Positions 49,483 through 58,292 of a stretch of DNA of 64,000 bases are shown piece by piece; position 1 is the first letter of the stretch, and each line of letters starts with the position of its first letter. The DNA comes from Thermanaerosceptrum fracticalcis (GTDB taxonomy: Bacteria; Bacillota; Peptococcia; DRI-13), in assembly GCF_000746025.2 (NCBI RefSeq), contig NZ_CP045798.1:2799001-2863000 (forward strand). Direction: 5' to 3'. Both the position numbers and the translations under genes were made by a program. Below the pieces are notes generated by a model that saw nothing but the letters and a program-made list of their open reading frames with translations, was not told where the DNA came from and did no database searches.

Positions 49483-51063
49483 ATGGGAGGAGTCATCAAA
49501 AGTGCAGCAATATTGAGTCTTGCCGGAATTATAACAAAGATTATGGGAGCTGTCTACCGCATCCCCTTTGCCCGTATGGTAGGTGATGAAGGCTTAGGAC
49601 TTTACCAGATGGCCTATCCTTTTTATACTATCGTGCTGGCCATCAGTACCGCCGGCGTACCGGTTGCCATCTCCAAGCTGGTGGCGGAACATGAAGGCTT
49701 AGGCGACAAAGGCGGGGCTTTACGTATTTTCTGGGTGGCGTTAGGCTTTCTTTTTTTCACCGGCCTGATTTCCAGTTTTTGTCTCTATGTTTATGCCGAT
49801 GAACTGGCCCTGAAAGTTTTGGGAGAACCCCGGGCCTTGTTACCTATCCGTTCTATTGCCCCGGCTATCTTTTTTACTTCGATTATGTCCGCCTTCCGCG
49901 GTTTCTTCCAGGGTCAGCAGAACATGATTCCCACGGCCCTCTCTCAAATACTGGAACAAACAGTCCGTATAGTGACAGTATTTTGGGCGGCTCTTTTTCT
50001 ACTTCCCCTGGGGATAGAGATTACGGCAGCGGGAGCCACTTTTGGTGCGGCTACCGGAGGGTTAGCAGGTTTACTTGTACTGGTTATGATTTTCGCGCGT
50101 CAAACAGACGGTCGGCAAAGTGTGAGCCGCTGGAGTACTAAAAGTAGCTTGGCCCGCATTCTCTTTAAAGTCCTGGCCCTTTCCATCCCTATCTCCCTCG
50201 GGGGGTTAATTTTCCCCCTCATGCAGATGCTGGATATTTCCCTTGTGCCCATGGGCCTGCAAAAGGGAGGACATACGGTGGCGGAAGCTACCAGTCTTTA
50301 TGGACAGCTCTCCGGGATGGCTGGTTCCATTATTAATTTGCCCACCATTGTGACCATTGCCCTTTCAGCCAGTCTCGTTCCTGCTGTTTCCAGTTTAGTA
50401 AGAAAAAGAAAGCTGGAAGTGCTGGCTAACCTGACCTCGGCTGCCCTGAAATTAAATCTCATTATTACTTTGCCTGCCGCCATGGGGCTTATGATCTTGG
50501 CGGAACCTATTTCCGGCCTGTTATTTGCCTTACCTGAAGCGGGTGAGCCTTTAGCCTGGCTGGCAGGGGGAATCATCTTCGTTGGCTTATATCATGTCAG
50601 TACGGGAATACTACAGGGGCTGGGACAAACACTTCTCCCCGTTATAGCCCTCTTGACGGGGAGTGGGGTCAAAGTGATGATAACCTATTACTTAACCCCC
50701 CTTCCCCAGTGGGGGATTAAGGGGGCAGCTTTGGCTACAGTACTGGGCTTTATGGTGGCTGCTTTTATCAATCTGCTGTTTTTGAAGTACAATGTGGCTG
50801 TGCGTATCCAGTGGTGGAAGGATATCTTTTTCGCCGCTCTCAGTGTTTTTCTGATGGCCGTGTCGGTTGTAACCGGTTATGCAGTAATAGAGCAGTATTT
50901 TTCGGCTGATTTTACTACGCTTTTGACTATTCCCCTGGGAGCCTTTGTTTACCTTGTATTCATCTTCCTCTTCGGTCTTCTCAAGAAAAGAGAGATAGCC
51001 ATTCTCCTGGGTGATGATAACCACTGGAACAACGTTCTGGACAAAATTCCTTTTTTGCGTTGA
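49483..51063 (+). CDS. Polysaccharide biosynthesis/SpoVB-family flippase (YabM-like)
   Basis: The 526-residue membrane protein has 14 predicted segments of the MOP superfamily and opens with GGVIKSAAILSLAGIITKIM, then RIPFARMVGDEGLGLYQMAYPFYTI, as in SpoVB/YabM. Members flip lipid-linked oligosaccharides, including lipid II precursors in sporulation. The position between spoVT and mazG is that of yabM in B. subtilis. Its exact substrate is not known. ATG 49483 follows GGGAGGAG. Confidence 0.93.
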   Translation: MGGVIKSAAILSLAGIITKIMGAVYRIPFARMVGDEGLGLYQMAYPFYTIVLAISTAGVPVAISKLVAEHEGLGDKGGALRIFWVALGFLFFTGLISSFCLYVYADELALKVLGEPRALLPIRSIAPAIFFTSIMSAFRGFFQGQQNMIPTALSQILEQTVRIVTVFWAALFLLPLGIEITAAGATFGAATGGLAGLLVLVMIFARQTDGRQSVSRWSTKSSLARILFKVLALSIPISLGGLIFPLMQMLDISLVPMGLQKGGHTVAEATSLYGQLSGMAGSIINLPTIVTIALSASLVPAVSSLVRKRKLEVLANLTSAALKLNLIITLPAAMGLMILAEPISGLLFALPEAGEPLAWLAGGIIFVGLYHVSTGILQGLGQTLLPVIALLTGSGVKVMITYYLTPLPQWGIKGAALATVLGFMVAAFINLLFLKYNVAVRIQWWKDIFFAALSVFLMAVSVVTGYAVIEQYFSADFTTLLTIPLGAFVYLVFIFLFGLLKKREIAILLGDDNHWNNVLDKIPFLR

Positions 51064-51090
51064 AAGTGTAAATGATTAAGAATACTATAT

Positions 51091-51111
51091 AGTTGTTAGT
51101 TGGTAGTTGGA
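51091..51111. repeat. Three heptamers abutting the mazG ribosome-binding site
   Basis: AGTTGTT, AGTTGGT and AGTTGGA follow each other and run into AAAAGGAG, the ribosome-binding site of mazG. Relative to the cphB and ribH tracts the motif is on the opposite strand (CAACT). Confidence 0.65.
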
Positions 51112-51124
51112 AAAAGGAGATGAA

Positions 51125-52612
51125 ATGGTGAAAGAAATTGTTGTTGCCGGTTTAGGGCCGGGGAGTCTGGACCATCTCTCTTTTGGGGTCTGGCAGCTCC
51201 TCCAAAAAGGTGATAGGAGAATTATCCTAAGGACAGCGAAACACCCGGTGGTGGCAGAAATGGATCGCTACAATATCAACTATGAATCCTGTGACCGCTT
51301 CTATGAGGAGAAAGATACTTTTTACGATGTTTATCAGGCCATAGTGGGATATCTTATAGAAACGGTAAAAAGGGACTCCTCCCTTCAGCAGTTGATCTAC
51401 TGTGTACCCGGGCATCCCACTGTTGCTGAGGAGACAGTTAGGATGCTCTTGGCCAGGGGCAAGGAGGAGGGTGTGACTATTCGGTTAATCCCCAGCATGA
51501 GTTTCCTGGATAGCCTCTATGCTGCGTTAACAATTGATCCCACTGAGGGGTTACTGGTCCTTGATGCCTTAAGAGTGGAGGAGTCCCAGTTAAATACCGG
51601 ACAGCATACCATCTTTACCCAGGTCTACAACCGCCTGGTCTCCTCTGATCTAAAACTCATCCTGTTGGAACGATATCCTCCCGAACATCCTGTGAAAGTC
51701 ATTTCAAGTGCAGGTATTCCCGGGATAGAAAGAATCAGTGAAGTTCCCCTTTACCAGTTGGATCATATCAACTGGTTTGATCATTTGACCTCGGTTTACG
51801 TTCCCCCCTTACCGGGAGAGGTTAAGGAGCATGGGTGCAAATATCCCCTGGACCCTCTGGTTGAGGTCATGGAAACCCTTCTTTCGCCCCGGGGATGTCC
51901 CTGGGACAGGGAGCAAAATCATTTCACCTTGAAACCCTATCTTCTGGAGGAAGCTTATGAGGTCATTGAGGCCATTGACAGCGGTGATATGCATAAATTG
52001 CGGGAAGAATTGGGAGACTTACTGCTGCAGATAGTGTTTCATACGGCTCTGGCCCAAAGCCGGAACGAATTTGACCACAATGACGTCATCGAGGAGATCA
52101 CCCTCAAGATGATTAGGCGCCATCCCCATGTCTTTAGTAACGTGCAGGTGAAAAATTCCCAAGAGGTTTTGCAAAACTGGGAAGAAATCAAGGCAAAAGA
52201 ATTAGGTAAACCCTTGAAAAAAGGCAGGGTCATGGATAAACTGAATAAGTCCTTACCCGCCTTACTCCTGGCTGAAGAAGTGCAGAAAATGGTTAAAAAA
52301 GTTGGTTTCGACTGGGATGATATCCAGGGAGCCTGGGACAAGCTTACAGAGGAAATGGAGGAAGCAAAACAGGCCTGGCAGGAGAAAGGGGATCTGGAAG
52401 GTGAATTAGGGGACCTTTTATTTGCCGTAGTCAATGTAGCCAGGTTTGGCAAAATCTCACCGGAAGCGGCTCTTCTTAAAACCATTCAAAAGTTTATCAG
52501 GCGGTTCAATTACATGGAGGAGAAGGTTATGCAGCAAAACTTAAAATGGGAGGAATTGGATTTGCAAAAAATGGATACAATGTGGGAAGAGGCCAAAAAA
52601 TCAGGTTTTTAG
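51125..52612 (+). CDS. mazG: MazG-family nucleotide pyrophosphohydrolase fused to SAM-methylase-like domain (YabN)
   Basis: The 495-residue protein has an N-terminal tetrapyrrole-methylase-like domain (VVAGLGPGSLDHLSFGVWQL; CVPGHPTVAEETV) of unknown activity and a C-terminal MazG region. MazG hydrolyses non-canonical NTPs: GCPWDREQNHFTLKPYLLEEAYEV and EELGDLLLQIVFHTALAQ mark the first domain, and GELGDLLFAVVNVARF the second. ATG 51125 follows AAAAGGAGA. It corresponds to B. subtilis yabN and follows yabM. Confidence 0.95.
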   Translation: MVKEIVVAGLGPGSLDHLSFGVWQLLQKGDRRIILRTAKHPVVAEMDRYNINYESCDRFYEEKDTFYDVYQAIVGYLIETVKRDSSLQQLIYCVPGHPTVAEETVRMLLARGKEEGVTIRLIPSMSFLDSLYAALTIDPTEGLLVLDALRVEESQLNTGQHTIFTQVYNRLVSSDLKLILLERYPPEHPVKVISSAGIPGIERISEVPLYQLDHINWFDHLTSVYVPPLPGEVKEHGCKYPLDPLVEVMETLLSPRGCPWDREQNHFTLKPYLLEEAYEVIEAIDSGDMHKLREELGDLLLQIVFHTALAQSRNEFDHNDVIEEITLKMIRRHPHVFSNVQVKNSQEVLQNWEEIKAKELGKPLKKGRVMDKLNKSLPALLLAEEVQKMVKKVGFDWDDIQGAWDKLTEEMEEAKQAWQEKGDLEGELGDLLFAVVNVARFGKISPEAALLKTIQKFIRRFNYMEEKVMQQNLKWEELDLQKMDTMWEEAKKSGF

Positions 52613-52714
52613 CCTATTAAATGCAAAGAAAAACTTCACGGCAGGCAGGAGTTTGGTAGGTTTTGACGAATCTAGGTTATGGACAAACATATTTATTAAT
52701 TAGGAGGGATAAAC

Positions 52715-52990
52715 TTGAATAAGACCGAATTAATTAGTGCGGTAGCTGAAAAAACTGAGTTTACCAAAAAGGATGCAGAAAAAGCCATCAATGCAGTATT
52801 AGAGGCTGTAGAGGAAGCCTTAGCCAAAGGCGACAAAGTCCAGCTGGTGGGCTTCGGTACTTTCGAAGTAAGAGAACGGGCGGCCCGTACCGGACGCAAT
52901 CCTCAAACTGGTGAGGAAATCAAAATCGCTGCCGCCAAAGTTCCTGGCTTTAAGCCCGGCAAAGCACTGAAAGACGCAGTAAGCAAGTAA
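52715..52990 (+). CDS. hup: HU family DNA-binding protein
   Basis: The 91-residue protein is a normal [73 protein letters not shown] dimers bend and compact DNA. The TTG start follows GGAGGGATAAAC. Between mazG and rqcP it is an addition relative to B. subtilis, but this order occurs in other Firmicutes. Confidence 0.98.
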   Translation: MNKTELISAVAEKTEFTKKDAEKAINAVLEAVEEALAKGDKVQLVGFGTFEVRERAARTGRNPQTGEEIKIAAAKVPGFKPGKALKDAVSK

Positions 52991-53037
52991 TTTTAATTCA
53001 TATTTTTTAATACATAATTTTAATACGTAATAAATAA

Positions 53038-53074
53038 AAATCAGGTTCATTTAGATTAGAACCTGATTTTTTGT
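53038..53074. terminator. Bidirectional terminator between hup and the chemoreceptor gene
   Basis: AATCAGGTTC and GAACCTGATT form a 10-bp stem around a ten-base loop, with T-runs on both strands (TTTT after the right arm, and TTTTATTTATT on the minus strand). It serves both convergent genes. Confidence 0.88.
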
Positions 53075-53082
53075 TGAATAAA

Positions 53083-54891
53083 TTAAATTTTATATTTATC
53101 CAGCTCTTCTTTGAAGCCAACGGTAAGCTGTTCCAACTGGCTGATATAGCCTGTCAATTCTTTGATCTTTTCCGAGTATTCCATGACATTGGCGCTCATC
53201 TCTTCGCTGGAGGCCGAGTTTTCCTGGGCGATGGCGGCCAGGGCATGGAGATTCTGGAACACTTCGGCAATATGTTTGGTTTCCCGGGATAGTTCTTCCA
53301 CCAGTCTAACAATCTGATTGGCTACGCCTGCGATTTTTTGGGTGGCGGACATATTATCCTGTACTGCCCCGTTTAAACTCTTGTTGCTTTCCTCCAGTCG
53401 CTGGTATTGATCCTGGATGTGATTGACCAGAGACCCAACTTCTTTAATGAAAAAGCCCAAATTTTCATTGATTGTCTTTACCGCTTGTTTTACGTCATCG
53501 GCCAGTCCCCTGATCTCCTGGGCCACTACAGTAAACCCTCTGCCCATTTCCCCGGCACGGGCCGCTTCAATAGAGGCGTTTAGCGACAGGAGGTTGGTTT
53601 GATCCGCGATTTGCTCAACGGTGGTGGCAATCTCCATAATCCCTTTGACTCTTTCCTTGATTTCCTGTCCCTGCTGGTTTACTTTAGCGAAACTGTCTTT
53701 GGTTTGGGTCAGGTGGTCAGAGACGCCTTGGACTTGCTGGTAAGACCTTTGAATATTCATGACGGCCTCTTCCAGTTGGGATTTGGTTTGCAGTTCCTGG
53801 CCCGCCAGCTCTTCCAGCTTTTGGATGTTTGCAGTGAGGATACCTACTGACTTTTCCGTTTCCTGGGCCTGGTACACAGCCCCTTTCGCCACTTCATGAA
53901 CTACAGAGGAGATGACATCGGAAACTCCGGCCATTTGAGAGGCAATATCACTAAATTTCTTGGTAAAGGTGTGTAAATCGTCTGTCCCGCCTTTGATAAA
54001 GAGAAAATCTTTTTTAATATTTTCCTGGATAGAGAGAAGTTGATTTCCTAATTCCTCAAGGGTATCGCCTGTAGTGATATTGGTATTCTTCGTAAAATCG
54101 CCCTTAGCCATCTCTCCAAGGTTTTCCTTTAAAACCAGGAGGGGACGGAAAAGGAGATGATTTACTCCCCAGGAGATGAAGAAAATACTGATGATGAGAA
54201 AAAGAAGAGGATTAAGGGGAAGAGTTTTAGTGAGGAAATAGATGGGGGCGGCAGCTATGGCCGTAAGCAGGGCACCTTTAAGGGCCAGGTTTTTGACGAA
54301 CCCAAAAGAAAGCACATGATTAAGGGTGAATTTCTGGTGTTTGGTTTCGCTTTTCTCAAACTGGAGAGAGACATTAAGGAAATCTTTTTCCCCGTCTTTA
54401 CCTTTATCCAATATTTTAATGACGAGATGTTCGTTAAAGAATTTGGCAGAACCCTCCAAAAGACCTAAAAAATAATCCTGCATTCCTCTTTTAGAGGAAT
54501 AGGTCATTTCGATCTCCCGGGGGGATATTTCCCTGGCCACCAGGCGGGGAGGATGAGCCCCGGGGATACGCTTAGTGAGCTGCAGGTGGACCTCATCCAT
54601 CATGAGGAGAAAATCTTTCAGGTTGCTGCGTTGAAAATAAGAAGGAAACCACTGGGAGAAGGTGGCGATGTTATGGCGTCCCACTTCCCGCCATACTTCA
54701 CCGGGGGTTTTATTGATATTGGCGGCAATAAAGGATACAATTTCTTTAGGTTCTTTATCGGGTATATCCTCGACGGGCGAGATAATCCGGTCAGCGGGCC
54801 AGTTTATCTCTAAAAGGGCTTTTTGTACAAGGTCTTTGCCATAAAGCTGTTCTAAACTTTTCAGCCAAGTACCAACCACTGATCCTTTCAT
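53083..54891 (-). CDS. Methyl-accepting chemotaxis protein with N-terminal H-NOX heme domain
   Basis: The 602-residue receptor starts with a heme H-NOX domain (residues 1 to about 185) and then two close membrane segments (about 203-245), a HAMP region and a cytoplasmic signalling domain (IEAARAGEMGRGFTVVAQEIR hairpin tip). The proximal heme ligand His102 (MMDEVHLQLT) and the porphyrin-binding Tyr131-x-Ser133-x-Arg135 are present. So are Trp9, Asn74 and Tyr140, the distal hydrogen-bond set that gives stable O2 binding in the Thermoanaerobacter (Caldanaerobacter) H-NOX. Pro115 is also kept. ATG 54891 follows GGGAGGTG. It is inserted in the yab block on the opposite strand. Confidence 0.95.
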   Translation of the reverse strand: MKGSVVGTWLKSLEQLYGKDLVQKALLEINWPADRIISPVEDIPDKEPKEIVSFIAANINKTPGEVWREVGRHNIATFSQWFPSYFQRSNLKDFLLMMDEVHLQLTKRIPGAHPPRLVAREISPREIEMTYSSKRGMQDYFLGLLEGSAKFFNEHLVIKILDKGKDGEKDFLNVSLQFEKSETKHQKFTLNHVLSFGFVKNLALKGALLTAIAAAPIYFLTKTLPLNPLLFLIISIFFISWGVNHLLFRPLLVLKENLGEMAKGDFTKNTNITTGDTLEELGNQLLSIQENIKKDFLFIKGGTDDLHTFTKKFSDIASQMAGVSDVISSVVHEVAKGAVYQAQETEKSVGILTANIQKLEELAGQELQTKSQLEEAVMNIQRSYQQVQGVSDHLTQTKDSFAKVNQQGQEIKERVKGIMEIATTVEQIADQTNLLSLNASIEAARAGEMGRGFTVVAQEIRGLADDVKQAVKTINENLGFFIKEVGSLVNHIQDQYQRLEESNKSLNGAVQDNMSATQKIAGVANQIVRLVEELSRETKHIAEVFQNLHALAAIAQENSASSEEMSANVMEYSEKIKELTGYISQLEQLTVGFKEELDKYKI

Positions 54892-55007
54892 ATAACACCT
54901 CCCGTTTTACAATTAGTATTAGTTGCTATTAAATTCCACAGAAACATTGATTTTCCTCCTGTGTTTATATTAAACTTTGCCAAAAAATGACGAAAGAAGG
55001 GTTAAAG

Positions 55008-55250
55008 ATGCGCCTTGATAAATTCCTTAAAGTCTCAAGATTAATAAAGCGACGGACCTTGGCCAAAGAAGTGAGTGATGCGGGAAGAGTTACGATTAAT
55101 GGCCGTGTGGCCAAACCCAGTTCGGAAGTGAAAGTGGGGGATATTTTGGAAATAGGCTTTGGAGCTAAAATGCTGCGGGCAGAAATCCTGGAGCTAAAGG
55201 AAACGGTGAAAGCGGAAGAAGCCAAAAACCTTTACCGGATAGTAGAATAA
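55008..55250 (+). CDS. rqcP: S4-domain ribosome quality-control factor RqcP (YabO)
   Basis: The 80-residue protein is almost only an S4 RNA-binding domain: MRLDKFLKVSRLIKRRTLAK, DAGRVTINGRVAKPSSEVKVGD. RqcP works with RqcH to add alanine tails to nascent chains on stalled 50S subunits. ATG 55008 behind GAAGGG is preferred over ATG 54987. It takes the B. subtilis yabO place before yabP and yabQ, here with two further genes between. Confidence 0.94.
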   Translation: MRLDKFLKVSRLIKRRTLAKEVSDAGRVTINGRVAKPSSEVKVGDILEIGFGAKMLRAEILELKETVKAEEAKNLYRIVE

Positions 55251-55319
55251 ATTGCCATTCATATAAACCTCCCTAAAGGCCAAACTAGAACTAGTTAAAT
55301 ATGGTAGGGAGGATTTTTT

Positions 55320-56267
55320 ATGCGTAAAAATACTATCGGTGTACTTCTCTTTTTATGTATCCTGTCTCTTTCCCTTGTCGTTACAGGCTGCCCCGGACCG
55401 CAGCGCAAGCCACCACAACAGCCAAGGGGAAAGGAACCGACCATCTCTTTATATATCAATGAAACCGGTGAGAAGAAACAAATCGCCATAGAAGAGTATC
55501 TTAAAGGCGTGGTGGCAGCGGAAATGGAGCCTACCTGGCCGGTGGAAGCCCTGGCCGCTCAGGCCATTCTCGCCAGGACATTTACTCTGGAGCGCATCAA
55601 AAAAATGGGTGGCGTACCGGCCAGAGGGACTGACGCCTCTACCAGTGTGGAGGAATTCCAGGCCTATGACCCTAAGCGTATCAATGACAATGTGAGTAGG
55701 GCTGTGGAGATGACCAGGGGAGAAGTGGCCAAATACCAGGGCAGGTATATCAAAGCATGGTTCTTTGCTGATGCCGGTGGGCAAACAGCTGCCTCTGCAG
55801 AAGAAGGCTTAGCTTATACCAAAGAACCCACCCCTTATGTACAAAGTGTTAAAGACCCCGGTTTTGCCATTACCAAGGAGGAAAACAAGGCTTGGAGAGC
55901 TGAATTTCCTCTCAGTGTTGTCCGGGATAGTGTAAAGCAAGCTGCGGGACAAGACCCCGGTCAGATTACCCGGGCCACCATAACAAAAAAAGGGCCCTCA
56001 GGTCGGGCTATGACTATACAGCTTGGTAACGTATCTGTAAGCGGGCCTGCTCTTCGCCTCGCTTTAGGCAGTGAAAAAATGCGCTCTACGCTGTTAACAG
56101 ATCTTAAAGTAACGGGTAACAAACTGATTGTATCCGGGAAAGGCTTTGGACATGGCGTGGGCATGAGCCAGTGGGGAGCGAAGGCCTTGGCTGAACAGGG
56201 CAAATCACCGGAAGATATCATCAGGTATTTTTTTAAGGATATTGAAATTGTAAAGGAATGGCAATGA
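55320..56267 (+). CDS. SpoIID/LytB-domain lipoprotein
   Basis: The 315-residue protein has a lipoprotein signal (lipobox LVVTGCPG, Cys24), a short proline/lysine-rich linker and a SpoIID/LytB domain. That domain shows IEEYLKGVVAAEMEPTWPVEALAAQA, then FFADAGGQTA, and the signature GKGFGHGVGMSQWGAKALAEQG. SpoIID is a lytic transglycosylase that acts on glycan strands with denuded muramic acid during engulfment. This copy is a paralogue-type lipoprotein that may act on the vegetative or spore wall. ATG 55320 follows GGGAGG. Confidence 0.93.
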   Translation: MRKNTIGVLLFLCILSLSLVVTGCPGPQRKPPQQPRGKEPTISLYINETGEKKQIAIEEYLKGVVAAEMEPTWPVEALAAQAILARTFTLERIKKMGGVPARGTDASTSVEEFQAYDPKRINDNVSRAVEMTRGEVAKYQGRYIKAWFFADAGGQTAASAEEGLAYTKEPTPYVQSVKDPGFAITKEENKAWRAEFPLSVVRDSVKQAAGQDPGQITRATITKKGPSGRAMTIQLGNVSVSGPALRLALGSEKMRSTLLTDLKVTGNKLIVSGKGFGHGVGMSQWGAKALAEQGKSPEDIIRYFFKDIEIVKEWQ

Positions 56268-56279
56268 TGGGAGACGAAG

Positions 56280-56987
56280 ATGAAGCAGGAACAGCTTAAC
56301 CGTTTAAAAAAACGTTTGGAAGAGATGAAGCAAGAGGAAACAGAGATAGCACAGCGCATAGAAGATGGTTTAAGAACAGCTTTAACGGATTCCATTGACG
56401 AACTTTCCCTTTATGACAATCACCCCGGCGATGTAGGTGATACCACCTTTGAGCGGGGGAAGGATTTAGGGCTAAAGCTTTTTACGGAAGACCGTTTGGC
56501 CATGATTGAAGAAGCCCTCCACAGTGTCGATGAAGGTACCTATGGTACCTGTGAATCGTGTGGAAAAGAAATTGATATAGAAAGATTAGAAGCTGTGCCC
56601 TATACTACCTTATGTATAGACTGTAAAAACAACCTGGAAGATTTAGAGCGTCATCCCCGGCCCATTGAAGAGGATGTGATCTCTCCTCCCTTCGGCGGTT
56701 TCAACCATGACCGGATGCTGGAAACAGCCGGCGATGCATCAGATAACAATGCCTTCGACGGGGAAGATGCCTGGCAGGCGGTGGCCCGCTATGGAAGCAG
56801 CGAATCTCCTTCCGATATAGGCAGTGTGGAAAACTATAACGATACCTTTGTTGATAACGATGAAAACATTGGTATAGTAGAAGATTATGAAGGGATTGCG
56901 GCCAAAAAGGCCAAAGACGGGCAGGTCTACCAGGATTTTAGCGGACAGAATGACGAGGATTCCCCTTATAATTGGGTTAATGAATAA
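56280..56987 (+). CDS. TraR/DksA-type zinc-finger protein, YteA family
   Basis: The 235-residue protein has an N-terminal coiled-coil (about 1-45), the segment DNHPGDVGDTTFERGKDLGLK, and a DksA-like zinc finger with CESCGKEI and CIDCKNN (C4). A long acidic C-terminal region follows (YNDTFVDNDENIGIVEDYEG). YteA proteins are common in spore formers and are linked to sporulation, but their mechanism is unclear. It follows the SpoIID gene by 12 bases, probably in one operon, and ends in a very strong terminator. Confidence 0.88.
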   Translation: MKQEQLNRLKKRLEEMKQEETEIAQRIEDGLRTALTDSIDELSLYDNHPGDVGDTTFERGKDLGLKLFTEDRLAMIEEALHSVDEGTYGTCESCGKEIDIERLEAVPYTTLCIDCKNNLEDLERHPRPIEEDVISPPFGGFNHDRMLETAGDASDNNAFDGEDAWQAVARYGSSESPSDIGSVENYNDTFVDNDENIGIVEDYEGIAAKKAKDGQVYQDFSGQNDEDSPYNWVNE

Positions 56988-57036
56988 ACAGCAAAAGAAG
57001 AGCCAAGCACAGGGTGCTTGGCTCTTCTTTTGCTGT
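56988..57036 (+). terminator. Very long terminator hairpin after the yteA-like gene
   Basis: A perfect 23-bp stem (positions 56988-57010 with 57014-57036) closes over the three-base loop AGG. The right arm contains CTTCTTTT. It ends with AATTATG and has no further T-run. Confidence 0.8.
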
Positions 57037-57112
57037 AATTATGCCCCAGAGTCATAATTACAGCACTGCTGCATATGGATATGGAAAAAGAACTATGGAG
57101 GAGGAAGGGGAA

Positions 57113-57400
57113 ATGGAAAACAAAGGTTCTCCTCTTTATCAATTAACACTAACCAATCGGGAGGTACTAAGCGCAACCGGTGTTCTCCAGGTAGAAAGTT
57201 TCGATGACAGTCAAATTGTTGCTGCAACTAAATTAGGACCCTTAGTGATTAAGGGTGAGGGTCTGCATATTACTCATTTAAACCTGGAGGAAGGGCAATT
57301 AACTTTAGAGGGTGTGGTTAGCGGTATCCAATACGTAGAGGACAGGAAGGCTAAACTTAAAACGAGGAGTAAGGGAATCATGGATAGGCTATTTAAATAA
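57113..57400 (+). CDS. yabP: Sporulation protein YabP
   Basis: The 95-residue protein matches YabP: LTLTNREVLSATGVLQVESFDD and GPLVIKGEGLHITHLNLEEGQLTLEGVVSGIQY. YabP and YabQ are made in the mother cell under sigma-E in B. subtilis, and YabQ is needed for cortex formation. ATG 57113 follows GGAGGAAGGGG. ATG 57095 is also in frame but lacks spacing. yabQ follows after 17 bases. Confidence 0.94.
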   Translation: MENKGSPLYQLTLTNREVLSATGVLQVESFDDSQIVAATKLGPLVIKGEGLHITHLNLEEGQLTLEGVVSGIQYVEDRKAKLKTRSKGIMDRLFK

Positions 57401-57417
57401 AGAAACGAGGTGACACA

Positions 57418-57939
57418 ATGCAGTCTGTGGTCGACCAGATGATTGCTTTTATACTGGTAATGATCCTGGGTTGTTTTGTGGGGGTGCTTTTTGATTGTTA
57501 TCGTACGTTAATAGTAATCTGGCGACCGGGGCCTTGGGGGACAATCATCGGTGATGTCTTATTCTGGATCGTGGTGACAAGTTTTGCTTATTTCTTCCTG
57601 TTATTAAGTACCTGGGGAGAAGTAAGACTTTATGTCTTTTTAGCGATGACCCTGGGGTTATTGTTGTATTTTAAATTTGTGAGCAAAAAAGTCCGTTGTG
57701 TTTTGGAATGTGTTTATCGATTTGTTACCCGTGTATTGAAGTGCATTGTTAAAATCATTTTAGTACCTTTTAAAATTTTTTATAGAATCGTCCTTTTCCC
57801 AGTAGGTTTGGTTGTTTCTTTTGGTTTAATTCTGGGTCGGGGTGGCAAAAAATTATTAAACATGATGAAAAAAGTTGTTCAACGTATGAAAATTCGTAGA
57901 GATCCTCCTGATGATCCACCCCCCGAAAATTTATCTTAA
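57418..57939 (+). CDS. yabQ: Spore cortex biosynthesis protein YabQ
   Basis: The 173-residue protein has three or four N-terminal membrane segments with the family start VVDQMIAFILVMILGCFVGVLFDCYR, then GDVLFWIVVTSFAYFFLLLSTWGEVRLYVF. A basic region and a proline-rich tail (RRDPPDDPPPENLS) end the protein. YabQ sits in the outer forespore membrane and is required for cortex synthesis. It is in an operon with yabP. Confidence 0.94.
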   Translation: MQSVVDQMIAFILVMILGCFVGVLFDCYRTLIVIWRPGPWGTIIGDVLFWIVVTSFAYFFLLLSTWGEVRLYVFLAMTLGLLLYFKFVSKKVRCVLECVYRFVTRVLKCIVKIILVPFKIFYRIVLFPVGLVVSFGLILGRGGKKLLNMMKKVVQRMKIRRDPPDDPPPENLS

Positions 57940-58055
57940 TACCAAGCAGGAAAACATAGAGCGGTGTTGAATCTAGAAAATGTAATTAATATGTAGTAAA
58001 TATGTCCACAGTTTGTGTATAATATGTGGATAATTCTTACAGTGGGCTGGTCATT

Positions 58056-58292
58056 ATGCATATCGAAATTCGCGGTGCGGAGAAACTTAGCTTCCGTGAA
58101 AGGCAGGTTGTGTCCTTAAAGGAAACGGGAAAGAGTCACGATTATATCAGCAAAGTTCTGGGGTTAAGCCCTGCTACTGTAAATACCCTCTATAACAGAG
58201 CAAAGGCCAAAGGCTACCAGGTTGTCGTCATTATTCCGGGGGAAGAATGGGGTGTAGGTCTCTTTGATACGGAAGGAGAAGAAACTGTATAG
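58056..58292 (+). CDS. Small helix-turn-helix protein of the yabQ-divIC interval
   Basis: The 78-residue protein has a sigma-70 region 4/LuxR-type helix-turn-helix: LSFRERQVVSLKETGKSHDY, ISKVLGLSPATVNTLYNRAKAKG. It lacks receiver or sigma-2 domains, so it may be a stand-alone DNA-binding protein or adaptor. ATG 58056 is chosen because TATAAT (58018-58023) would be the -10 of its promoter, which makes the GTG at 58026 too early. Its end overlaps the possible start of divIC by 29 bases. Confidence 0.72.
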   Translation: MHIEIRGAEKLSFRERQVVSLKETGKSHDYISKVLGLSPATVNTLYNRAKAKGYQVVVIIPGEEWGVGLFDTEGEETV

